A stretch of 8,004 nt of DNA from JBDUCV01 sp040003255. GTDB taxonomy: Bacteria > Actinomycetota > Actinomycetes > Mycobacteriales > Jatrophihabitantaceae. The stretch covers positions 1-8,004 of the forward strand of contig JBDUCV010000090.1 of the NCBI GenBank assembly GCA_040003255.1. The letters are read 5' to 3'. The notes under the pieces were generated by a model. It searched no databases. It saw only the letters and a list, made by a program, of their open reading frames with translations, and was not told the DNA's origin. Shown piece after piece: positions 1-6,264 of this stretch; positions within the stretch are counted from its first letter, which is position 1, and each line of letters opens with the position of its first letter. Made by a program: the position numbers and the translations under genes.

Positions 1-450
1 CGGGCGCAGCGGCGCCGGCAGGTAGACGGCGCCTGGGCCTCCGGTGGCGGCCACATCGTTCGGGTTGGCGATGGCACACCGCCGCAGCGACAGGCAGCCG
101 CAGCCGATGCAGGACTCCAGCCCGTCGCGTAACGCGGTCAAGGCAGTTATCTGCTCATCGAGCCGCCGTCGCCACGAACGCGATAGCTGTGCCCAGTCCT
201 GCTTGTTCGGGGTGCGGGAGCTGGGCAGGGAGTCGAGTGCCGCGGCCACCTCGTCCAGCCGAAGGCCCACGTTGCGGGCCGCCCGAACGAACGCGAGCCG
301 GCGCAGCACGGTGCGTTGGTAACGACGCTGCCCGCCGGACGTGCGAGTGGCATTTATCAATCCGGCCTGTTCGTAGAAGCGCAATGCGGATGGTGCGAAG
401 CCACTGCGTTGCGACAGTTCGCCGACGGTGAGCAGGTCTGTGGACAACAC
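1..450 (-). CDS. soxR: SoxR-type redox-sensing MerR-family transcriptional regulator (3' end outside window)
   Basis: This is a cytoplasmic DNA-binding regulator that senses redox-active compounds through a [2Fe-2S] cluster. Reading leftward from 450, residues about 6-75 form the MerR winged-helix domain (LLTVGELSQRSGF, then ALRFYEQAGLI and GGQRRY). A dimerisation helix follows at about 80-113. The cluster motif is C114-I-G-C117-G-C119-x5-C125, the CX2CXCX5C signature specific to SoxR among MerR proteins. I chose GTG at 450 because GGAGAG (463-458) lies 7 bases upstream; TTG at 447 is the alternative. The frame is open for 150 codons to the window edge. SoxR proteins are about 150-175 residues, so little is missing. 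It is divergent from the SDR at 527, with a MerR-style operator between them. In actinobacteria SoxR is known to act directly on target genes without SoxS, and is activated by redox-cycling metabolites. That this SoxR controls the adjacent operon is my inference. Confidence 0.93.
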   Translation of the reverse strand, partial: MLSTDLLTVGELSQRSGFAPSALRFYEQAGLINATRTSGGQRRYQRTVLRRLAFVRAARNVGLRLDEVAAALDSLPSSRTPNKQDWAQLSRSWRRRLDEQITALTALRDGLESCIGCGCLSLRRCAIANPNDVAATGGPGAVYLPAPLRP

Positions 451-463
451 CGGCAATCTCTCC

Positions 464-494
464 TTGACTTAAAGTTGACTTCAACTACGAGTAT
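464..494 (+). promoter_or_regulatory. MerR/SoxR-type operator-promoter for the SDR operon
   Basis: A -35 box TTGACT (464-469) and a weak -10 box GAGTAT (489-494) are separated by 19 bp. This is the over-long spacer typical of promoters activated by MerR-family regulators. The dyad AGTTGA-CT-TCAACT (473-486) is centred at 479.5, almost exactly mid-spacer (479), as expected for an activator that untwists the spacer. Aligned by eye to the E. coli soxS operator as I remember it, 13 of 19 positions match (CTTAAAGTTGACTTCAACT, 468-486). The -35 box abuts the soxR Shine-Dalgarno (463-458), so bound SoxR would probably also affect its own expression. A second TTGACT (475-480) with TATCGA (500-505) is also 19 bp apart, but its spacer is not centred on the dyad. 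The geometry is directly visible; the regulator assignment is inferred. Confidence 0.7.
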
Positions 495-526
495 GCACCT
501 ATCGAACTCAAAACCGAGGAGCTCAG

Positions 527-1213
527 ATGCCCGTCGCACTTGTTACCGGCGCGTCCCAGGGTTTGGGCCGCGCCATCGCCGCTGCGTTGTCCGCGCGTGG
601 TTGGGTGCTCGCGCTGGATGCCCGTGGTGGTGCCGCGCTCTCTGCCGCCGCGCAGCTGCCGCGTTGCCGCGCCGTGGTCGGCGACGTCGCGGATCCGGCC
701 CATCGCGCCGAACTGGCGCGGACCGTCGCCGAGCTCGGTGGGCTGGACCTGCTGGTCAACAATGCGAGCCATCTCGGCGCCAGCCCGCTGCCGCCGTTGG
801 CCGACTATCCGTTGGCCGAGCTGGCGCGGGTGTACGAGGTGGACGTGTTCGCACCGCTGGCGCTGACTCAACTCGTGCTGGAGCAATTGCGGGGCCGCGC
901 GGGGACGGTCGTGAACGTCAGCTCCGATGCAGCCGTCGAGGCCTATGCCGGCTGGGGTGGCTACGGATCGGCCAAGGCCGCTCTTGACGCGCTGACCGCG
1001 GTGCTTGGCGTCGAAGAGCCGGCGCTGCGCGTGTACGCGTTCGACCCCGGTGACATGCGGACCGCGATGCACCAGCTGGCCTTCCCAGGCGAAGACATCT
1101 CGGACCGCCCCGACCCCGCTACGGTCGTACCCGCGTTATTGCGACTTCTCGAGGAACGGCCACCGAGCGGCCGCTACCGGGCGGCCGACCTTGCGACAGC
1201 GATGCCGGCATGA
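527..1213 (+). CDS. Short-chain dehydrogenase/reductase (classical SDR)
   Basis: This is a 228-residue cytoplasmic NAD(P)-dependent oxidoreductase with a Rossmann fold. The cofactor loop TGASQGLG is at 7-14, GDVAD at 52-56 and NNAS at 78-81 (NNAG is more usual). The catalytic set is N-V-S-S with Ser133, then Tyr146 and Lys150 in YGSAK, followed by PGDMRT at about 174-179. Asp31 after the second strand may favour NAD(H) over NADP(H), but this is weak evidence. It is slightly shorter than the usual 240-260 residues but complete. ATG 527 is preceded by AGGAG (517-521) at 5 bases. Its stop overlaps the next start (ATGA, 1210-1213), so translation is probably coupled to the QueA-like gene. The upstream SoxR-type promoter suggests a role in detoxifying or reducing a quinone or carbonyl compound. 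The substrate cannot be read from the sequence. Confidence 0.92.
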   Translation: MPVALVTGASQGLGRAIAAALSARGWVLALDARGGAALSAAAQLPRCRAVVGDVADPAHRAELARTVAELGGLDLLVNNASHLGASPLPPLADYPLAELARVYEVDVFAPLALTQLVLEQLRGRAGTVVNVSSDAAVEAYAGWGGYGSAKAALDALTAVLGVEEPALRVYAFDPGDMRTAMHQLAFPGEDISDRPDPATVVPALLRLLEERPPSGRYRAADLATAMPA

Positions 1214-2289
1214 CCGTCGACTTCGCACCTGCGCTGCCTGCGTTAAGCCCCGATCTCGCCACAGCTGTACCGGAGTTGAGCTTTGACCTCGCACCCGACC
1301 GTTCGGCGAGTGAGCCGCCCGAGGCATCCGGTCTGCCGCGAGACTCGGTCCGGCTGCTCGTCGCGCGTCCGGACAAGCTGACCAATGTGCGGATGGCCGA
1401 CCTGGCCGCACAGCTTGACCCTGGTGACCTGCTGGTCGTCAATACCTCGGCGACCCTGGCTGCCGCGCTCGATGGCACACGGGCGGACGGGCGGCGGGTT
1501 GCCGTCCACTTCTCGACCGCGCTGGACGACGGCAGCTGGCTGGTCGAGCTGCGTCCTGTCCGCGACGCGACGGGCCCGCTGCGCGACATCGCTCCGGGTG
1601 AGCTGGTCAGGCTTCCGGCTGGGGTCGTGCTGACCGTGCTGCTCGCGGATCCAGGCGGCCGGCTGTGGCGCGCGCGGATCGGGGTCGAGGGCGGTGTCGA
1701 GCGATACCTCGCCCGCCATGGGCGGCCGATCAGCTACTCCTACGTGCCGCGCCGTTGGCCGTTGACCGCATACCAGACGGTGTTTGCCCGCGAGCCGGGC
1801 AGCGCCGAGATGCCCAGTGCTGGCCGACCGTTCACTTCGGAGCTGGTCGTCTCGCTCGTCACGTCCGGGATCACGATCGCACCAGTGACCTTGCATGCTG
1901 GCGTGTCATCGCTGGAGCGGGGCGAGCCACCGCTCGCCGAGCGCTATCGCGTCCCCGAGGCGACGGCGCGGCTGGTCAACGACACCCGTGCGGCCGGTGG
2001 GCGGGTCGTGGCGGTGGGCACCACGGTCACTCGGGCGCTCGAAAGCGTGGCCGACAAACACGGCAACGTCACCCCCGGCGCGGGCTGGACGACGCTCGTG
2101 CTCGGCGTGAATCGACCGGCGCGCGTCGTATCCGGCCTGGTCACCGGCTGGCATGCACCCGGCGCGTCGCACCTGGCGCTGTTGGAGGCGTTGGCGGGTG
2201 CCCCGCTGGTTTCTGCCGCGTACCGCGAGGCGCTGCGCCGGGACTACCTCTGGCACGAGTTTGGCGATAGTTGCCTATTGCTGCCGTAG
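1210..2289 (+). CDS. QueA-like protein (S-adenosylmethionine:tRNA ribosyltransferase-isomerase family)
   Basis: This 359-residue protein has the length and layout of QueA, which in queuosine synthesis transfers and rearranges the ribosyl part of SAM onto preQ1 in tRNA. Family blocks in order: PGDLLVVN (71-78), a divergent central beta region, AYQTVFA (187-193), MPSAGRPF (201-208), VTLHAG (226-231), VAVGTTVTRALES (267-279), VTGWHAPGAS (311-320) and C-terminal FGDSCLLLP (351-359). Several signature blocks differ from E. coli QueA as I remember it: PTAGLHF becomes PSAGRPF, losing the histidine; TLHVGAGTF becomes TLHAGVSSL; NFHLPEST becomes GWHAPGAS. The N-terminal 45 residues are longer and low in similarity. 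It starts inside the SDR stop codon (ATGA), so the two are cotranslated. No tgt, queC/D/E/F or queG gene is in the window. Family membership is secure. True QueA activity is doubtful, since many actinobacteria do not make queuosine; a different SAM- or nucleoside-dependent reaction is possible. Confidence 0.87.
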   Translation: MTVDFAPALPALSPDLATAVPELSFDLAPDRSASEPPEASGLPRDSVRLLVARPDKLTNVRMADLAAQLDPGDLLVVNTSATLAAALDGTRADGRRVAVHFSTALDDGSWLVELRPVRDATGPLRDIAPGELVRLPAGVVLTVLLADPGGRLWRARIGVEGGVERYLARHGRPISYSYVPRRWPLTAYQTVFAREPGSAEMPSAGRPFTSELVVSLVTSGITIAPVTLHAGVSSLERGEPPLAERYRVPEATARLVNDTRAAGGRVVAVGTTVTRALESVADKHGNVTPGAGWTTLVLGVNRPARVVSGLVTGWHAPGASHLALLEALAGAPLVSAAYREALRRDYLWHEFGDSCLLLP

Positions 2290-2310
2290 TCGTCGCGAGT
2301 GCCGAATGGC

Positions 2311-3105
2311 TCAGCCGGCGAGCGCCGCCAGGAACGACTCGTGCAACAGCCCATTACTGGCCACGGCGCTGCCCTGTTGGACGCCGTCGCGGCCGTCGAG
2401 TCCGGTGAAACGCCCGCCGGCCTCGGTGACGATCGGGGCGAGTGCTGCCATGTCCCATAGCGACAGCTCGGGCTCCGCGGCGATGTCGACGGCACCCTCG
2501 GCGACCAGCATGTAGGACCAGAAATCGCCGTACGCGCGGGTACGCCACACCTGGTCGGTGAGTGCCATGAACGCGCCTCGCAGTCCACACCCGGCCCAGC
2601 CAGCGAGCGAGGCGTAGGACAGGCTGGCGTCGGACAGCTCGGCCACGGCCGATACTCCCAGTCGTCGCGGCGCGGCGCCGAGCGCGCTCACCCACGCACC
2701 GCGTCCGCGCGCAGCCCACCAGCGTCGCCCGATCGCGGGCGCCGACACGACGCCGACCACCGCGTCGTCGTCCTGCAGCAGGCCGATCAGTGTGGCCCAG
2801 ACCGGAACGCCGCGCACGAAGTTCTTCGTCCCATCGATCGGGTCGATCACCCACCGTCGGGCGCCGGATCCGGTCGCCCCGTACTCCTCGCCGGACACGG
2901 CGTCATCGGGGCGCACGGCAATCAGCCTGGTACGGATGGCGTCCTCGACAGCCCGGTCGGCATCGCTGACCGGCGTCAGGTCGGGCTTGGTGTCAACGTG
3001 CAGGTCCACCGCGCCGAAGCGGGCCAGCGAGATCGGGTCAGCGAGATCCGCGAGCGCCTGCGCCAGGGCCAGGTCCGCGGCGTAGCGGTCCTCCTCGGCA
3101 GGCAT
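2311..3105 (-). CDS. hisN: Histidinol-phosphate phosphatase, inositol monophosphatase type
   Basis: HisN hydrolyses L-histidinol phosphate to histidinol, the penultimate part of histidine synthesis. Actinobacteria use this Mg-dependent, Li-sensitive-type IMPase fold instead of a HisB phosphatase domain. The 264-residue product shows the metal-binding set: the Glu pair in GEE (72-74), DPIDGTKNF (88-96) and WDMAA with Asp218 (217-221). SDADRAVE (47-54) is also typical. It reads very close to M. tuberculosis Rv3137 as I remember it, including VRGVPVWA, RRWWAARGRGA and YGDFWSY blocks. I chose ATG 3105 because similarity begins there; the frame stays open upstream to 3285, but that part overlaps the divergent gene and looks non-coding. 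No Shine-Dalgarno precedes the start. The gene ends 21 bases from the convergent QueA-like gene. An inositol-1-phosphatase role is the alternative, but the resemblance favours HisN. Confidence 0.92.
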   Translation of the reverse strand: MPAEEDRYAADLALAQALADLADPISLARFGAVDLHVDTKPDLTPVSDADRAVEDAIRTRLIAVRPDDAVSGEEYGATGSGARRWVIDPIDGTKNFVRGVPVWATLIGLLQDDDAVVGVVSAPAIGRRWWAARGRGAWVSALGAAPRRLGVSAVAELSDASLSYASLAGWAGCGLRGAFMALTDQVWRTRAYGDFWSYMLVAEGAVDIAAEPELSLWDMAALAPIVTEAGGRFTGLDGRDGVQQGSAVASNGLLHESFLAALAG

Positions 3106-3112
3106 TGCGCAG

Positions 3113-3118
3113 ACGCTA
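3113..3118 (-). promoter_or_regulatory. Possible -10 element for leaderless hisN transcript
   Basis: Reading leftward, TAGCGT fits the actinobacterial TANNNT -10 pattern and ends 7 bases before the hisN ATG (3105). Transcription would then begin at or next to the start codon. Together with the absence of any Shine-Dalgarno sequence, this suggests a leaderless mRNA. I see no convincing -35 box, so this is tentative. Confidence 0.3.
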
Positions 3119-3217
3119 CCGTCGTCGCATGCCAGCCGAGAGCTCCAGGTGGTCGTCGGATGAGCGGCGGCTCGGTGGACGTCTGGTGATAGCTGGTGCC
3201 GGCTGGATGGATGCCGG

Positions 3218-4378
3218 GTGAACCGCCGTCCGGTCGCCGCACGCGGCGGGGTCGAGCCGTTCCACGTGATGCGCGTGTTGGCCACGGCGACCGCACGGCG
3301 GGTCTCCGGTCAGCCGGTGTACGACCTGTCGGCCGGGCAGCCCTCCACCGCTGCTCCGGCGCCCGTTCGCATCGCCGCCGCGAATGCGCTGGGTGCCGAC
3401 CGAATCGGCTACACCGGTGCGGTCGGCATCCCGTCACTGCGGGACGCCGTCGCCGAACATTGCCGGCGGTGGTACGGCCTGGACGTCGACAGGTCCGAGG
3501 TCGCGATCACGACCGGCTCGTCAGGTGGCTTTCTGCTCGCGTTCCTGGCCTCGTTCGACGTGGGCGACACCGTGGTCGTCGCACGGCCCGGATATCCCGC
3601 CTACCGCAACGTGCTCCGTGCGCTGGGGTGTCGGGTCGTCGAGCTGGAGTGCGGTTCCGACGACGGATACCAGCCGTCGGTCGTGGCACTCGATGCCTTG
3701 CCCGAACCACCCGCCGGACTCGTGCTGGCCAGCCCCGCGAACCCCACCGGGACGATGGTGGATCCCGACGAGCTGGCGGCCGTCACTGCGTGGTGCGACG
3801 CGAACCACGTCCGGCTGGTCAGCGACGAGATCTATCACGGCATCACCTACACGGGGTCGGCGGCCTGCGCGTGGCAGACGTCGCGCCACCCGATCGTCGT
3901 CAACTCGTTCTCGAAGTACTTCTCGATGACGGGTTGGCGGATCGGTTGGCTACTCGTCCCGGACGAGCTGCAGGATCTCGTCGACCGGCTGGCGGGCAAT
4001 TTCGCGTTGTGCCCGCCGACGCTCTCGCAGCTCGCCGCCGTGCACGCGTTCGACGCCTACCCCGAACTTGACGCCAACGTGGCCCGATACCGGATCAACC
4101 GCGACCTGCTGCTTGATCGGCTGCCGACGCTCGGCCTGGACCGGCTGGCCCCTGCCGACGGCGCGTTCTACATGTACGGCGACGTCTCACGGTTCACCGA
4201 CGACTCGCTGAGCTGGGTCGCCCGGCTGCTGGATGAAACCGGTGTGGCGATCGCTTCGGGTGTCGACTTCGACCCGGTGGACGGTAAGCGATTCGTGCGG
4301 ATGTCCTTCGCAGGCGACACCGCCGAGATCGCCGCTGGGGTGGAGGTGCTCGGCGCCTGGCTGTCCCGGCAGCGCTGA
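3218..4378 (+). CDS. PLP-dependent aminotransferase, class I/II (AspB/AspC-like)
   Basis: This 386-residue cytoplasmic fold-type I enzyme moves an amino group between an amino acid and a 2-oxo acid. Visible motifs: SAGQPS (38-43) for substrate binding, TTGSSGGF (98-105) for the PLP phosphate, NPTGT with Asn175 (175-179), SDEIYHG with Asp203 and Tyr206 (202-208), and NSFSKYFSMTGWR (229-241) with the PLP lysine at Lys233. The carboxylate-binding arginine is Arg361 in FVRMSF. It closely resembles M. tuberculosis Rv3565 (annotated AspB) as I remember it, along its whole length. GTG 3218 gives an N-terminus matching that protein; GGATGG (3205-3210) is a weak ribosome-binding site. It is divergent from hisN across 112 bases and convergent with the MOSC gene with a single base between stop codons. 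The substrate is unproven: aspartate, alanine or aromatic amino acids are all possible. Histidinol-phosphate aminotransferase is less likely despite the hisN neighbour. Confidence 0.92.
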   Translation: MNRRPVAARGGVEPFHVMRVLATATARRVSGQPVYDLSAGQPSTAAPAPVRIAAANALGADRIGYTGAVGIPSLRDAVAEHCRRWYGLDVDRSEVAITTGSSGGFLLAFLASFDVGDTVVVARPGYPAYRNVLRALGCRVVELECGSDDGYQPSVVALDALPEPPAGLVLASPANPTGTMVDPDELAAVTAWCDANHVRLVSDEIYHGITYTGSAACAWQTSRHPIVVNSFSKYFSMTGWRIGWLLVPDELQDLVDRLAGNFALCPPTLSQLAAVHAFDAYPELDANVARYRINRDLLLDRLPTLGLDRLAPADGAFYMYGDVSRFTDDSLSWVARLLDETGVAIASGVDFDPVDGKRFVRMSFAGDTAEIAAGVEVLGAWLSRQR

Positions 4379-4389
4379 TTCAGCGCTGC
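4369..4389. repeat. Perfect inverted repeat spanning two convergent stop codons
   Basis: Arms GCAGCGCTGA (4369-4378) and TCAGCGCTGC (4380-4389) are exact reverse complements around one base (T4379). Each arm contains the last two sense codons (Gln-Arg) and the TGA stop of one gene, so both proteins end in QR. As RNA it could fold to an 8-bp stem with a 5-base loop on either strand. There is no T-tract on either side, so intrinsic termination is possible but not shown. Confidence 0.8.
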
Positions 4390-5261
4390 GGCTCGGAGGC
4401 GTCTGTCTCGGCGATGACCTCGACCGGGTCGCCGACCGCGATCGACGCGCCTTCCGGCTCATCGGGGATCAGGTTGACGCCGAACCAGGTCTTGCCGTCC
4501 CACTTGCGGTAGCGGGCCAGCGTCGCGATCGGTTCCGTGCCCTTCTGCGCGGTAACCGGGTCGATCGTGGTGAACACGCAGCGGTCGCAGGCCTTGACCG
4601 CCCGGAAGTGGACCGCGCCGATGCGCAGCCGACGCCAACCGTCCTCGACCCAGGCCGGCGTACCGGCCACCACCACGTTGGGACGGAACCTGGTCATCGA
4701 CATCGGCTCAGACTGGGCCTGGGTCCGCTCCCTGATCAGGTCGTTGAGTGCCGCGAGCGAGGACTCGGTCGTGAGCAGCAGGGGGTAGCCGTCGGCCAGC
4801 GACACCCGATCGCTGTCCTTGCCATAGCGTGGGTTCGGTCGGCGCCGTTGCGGGTCGTCCAGGTACACGAGCCGGACCGGGTGCCCGACAACTTGACTGA
4901 ACCAGTCGTCCGCGCTCGCCCCGACTGGGGCTGCGTCCAGCTTGGAGTTCCACATCTGCACCGGCACCAGATCACTGCCGTCGGGCACCGTGACTGTCAA
5001 CGAAGTGGCACCGGGGTGGTCCAGACGCAGCAGCTGACCCCCGACCGATGGTGTGACGAGTACCAGGCTGGGGTTCTCCCGCGCGGTGACGACACTGCCG
5101 TCGGCGTCGACGAGCATGAAGCGACGGTCGCCAGCCAATCCCCATGGCTCGACGACCGCGGTGTCGAGGGGCTCGCCGCGGCAGGACTTGACCGGGTAGC
5201 GGTTGAGCGCGGTGACGACAGAGGGCACCTGCGCAAGGCTAACCAGGTCAGTCAGCCGCAC
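4380..5261 (-). CDS. MOSC domain protein with N-terminal beta-barrel (YcbX/mARC-like)
   Basis: The MOSC N-terminal barrel domain covers about residues 13-130, with the signature YPVKSCRG (22-29) and GLAGDRRFMLVD (41-52). The MOSC core covers about 155-285, with RFRPNVVV (191-198) and the cysteine pair CDRC (225-228) followed by FTTIDPVT. In YcbX and mARC a cysteine in this place holds the molybdenum cofactor; Cys228 is the likely equivalent. These enzymes reduce N-hydroxylated compounds using an electron partner. E. coli YcbX has a fused 2Fe-2S ferredoxin domain, but this 293-residue protein stops after the MOSC core, so a separate partner would be needed. GTG 5261 overlaps the rsgA stop by 14 bases. 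GTG 5228 (residue 12), 19 bases past the rsgA stop, is equally plausible because similarity starts there; neither has a good ribosome-binding site. It is probably the last gene of an aroA-rsgA-MOSC transcript. The physiological substrate is unknown. Confidence 0.88.
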   Translation of the reverse strand: MRLTDLVSLAQVPSVVTALNRYPVKSCRGEPLDTAVVEPWGLAGDRRFMLVDADGSVVTARENPSLVLVTPSVGGQLLRLDHPGATSLTVTVPDGSDLVPVQMWNSKLDAAPVGASADDWFSQVVGHPVRLVYLDDPQRRRPNPRYGKDSDRVSLADGYPLLLTTESSLAALNDLIRERTQAQSEPMSMTRFRPNVVVAGTPAWVEDGWRRLRIGAVHFRAVKACDRCVFTTIDPVTAQKGTEPIATLARYRKWDGKTWFGVNLIPDEPEGASIAVGDPVEVIAETDASEPQR

Positions 5262-6258
5262 CGGAACGGCTGGCGAGCAGCCGCCGAAACGCGGCTAGCC
5301 GGTCGACGGTGGAGTGCCCTGCCGCTACCCATCCGTCGAGCATGCAGCCGTCGGCGGCGAAGAGGTGTTCACAGCCTGGTGGGCAGAGGTTCGCGCCGTC
5401 CTCGAGGTCGGGAAACGCCCACAACAAGTCGTCGGCGCCGACGTGGGCCAGGCCGAACGAGCGAAGACCCGGGGTATCGATCACCCATCCGTCGTCGTCG
5501 GGCAGCGGGAAGGCGATCACCGACGTGGAGGTGTGCCGACCCTTGCCGACTGCGCTGACGATGCCGACGCTTCGATGGGCTTCCGGCACCAGGGCGTTGA
5601 TCAGGGTCGACTTGCCGACCCCTGACTGCCCGACCAGCACCGACACCTGCCCGGCTAGCCGGCCACGCAGATCGGCCAGGCTGCCGCCGCGATGCGTGAT
5701 CACCGCGGGCACGTCGAGCTGCTCGTAGCGGTGTAGCACCGCGTCGGGCGGGGCGAGGTCGGATTTCGTCAGGCACAGCACAGGTTCCATGCCAGCCGCC
5801 AGCGCGGCCACCAAGCACCTGTCGATGAAGCCGAAACGCGGCTCAGGGTCGGCCAGCGAGCTGACGATCATCAGCTGGTCGGCGTTTGCCACAACGACCC
5901 GCTCAAGTGGATCGCTGTCGTCGGCCGTCCGCCGGAGCACCGTCGTCCGCTCGCCCACCCGCACGACGCGTGCGAGCGCATCTGGCTCGCCGGTCAGGTC
6001 GCCAACGACGTCCACTCGATCGCCGACCGCTATGCCCTTGCGACCCAGTTCGCGTGCGCGCATCGCGATCACCGCCCGGTCCTCGATGAGCACGGTGTAT
6101 CGACCCCGGTCGACCGTGAGCACCCTGCCCTCGACGGCCTCGTCGTGGCTCGGTCGTTGCTTGGACCGTGGCCGGGTGCCCCGCCCGGCGCGCACCCGGA
6201 CGTCGTCCTCGTCGAGTCGGCTGTTGGCGCGGCGCCGATCCGGTGGGCCCACTGCCAC
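5248..6258 (-). CDS. rsgA: Small ribosomal subunit assembly GTPase RsgA
   Basis: RsgA checks late maturation of the 30S subunit and is a circularly permuted GTPase. In this 336-residue protein an N-terminal basic tail (to about 40) and OB-fold (about 42-105) precede a G domain with the permuted motif order: TKSD (164-167, G4), GQSGVGKST (210-218, G1 P-loop), RHTST (241-245, G2) and DTPG (261-264, G3). The zinc knuckle follows: Cys292, Cys296, His298 and Cys305. Its CX3CXHX6C spacing differs from CX4CXHX5C in E. coli, but the Mycobacterium protein as I remember it also has CX3C. It resembles M. tuberculosis Rv3228, which likewise sits beside aroA. GTG 6258 starts 6 bases after the aroA stop; a GTG two codons on is the alternative, and no strong ribosome-binding site is seen. 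Close spacing suggests cotranscription with aroA. Confidence 0.95.
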   Translation of the reverse strand: MAVGPPDRRRANSRLDEDDVRVRAGRGTRPRSKQRPSHDEAVEGRVLTVDRGRYTVLIEDRAVIAMRARELGRKGIAVGDRVDVVGDLTGEPDALARVVRVGERTTVLRRTADDSDPLERVVVANADQLMIVSSLADPEPRFGFIDRCLVAALAAGMEPVLCLTKSDLAPPDAVLHRYEQLDVPAVITHRGGSLADLRGRLAGQVSVLVGQSGVGKSTLINALVPEAHRSVGIVSAVGKGRHTSTSVIAFPLPDDDGWVIDTPGLRSFGLAHVGADDLLWAFPDLEDGANLCPPGCEHLFAADGCMLDGWVAAGHSTVDRLAAFRRLLASRSGAAD

Positions 6259-6264
6259 GGCGCG

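Noticed and set aside
485..1072. A 195-residue leftward open frame opposite the SDR gene
   Set aside because: It is antisense to a clear SDR gene, shows no motif, and would run through the soxR/SDR operator region.
2290..2310. Terminator hairpin in the 21-base gap between the QueA-like gene and hisN
   Set aside because: Only short 4-bp complementary arms are visible nearby (GGCT/AGCC) with no T-tract.
2311..3285. A longer hisN reading frame of 324 residues starting at 3285
   Set aside because: The first 60 residues overlap the divergent aminotransferase start and look like low-complexity readthrough. Similarity to HisN begins at ATG 3105.
4233..5558. A 441-residue open frame on the + strand opposite the MOSC and rsgA genes
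   Set aside because: It is rich in Arg, Gly, Asp and His with no recognisable domain, and lies antisense to two clear genes. Such long shadows are usual in GC-rich DNA.
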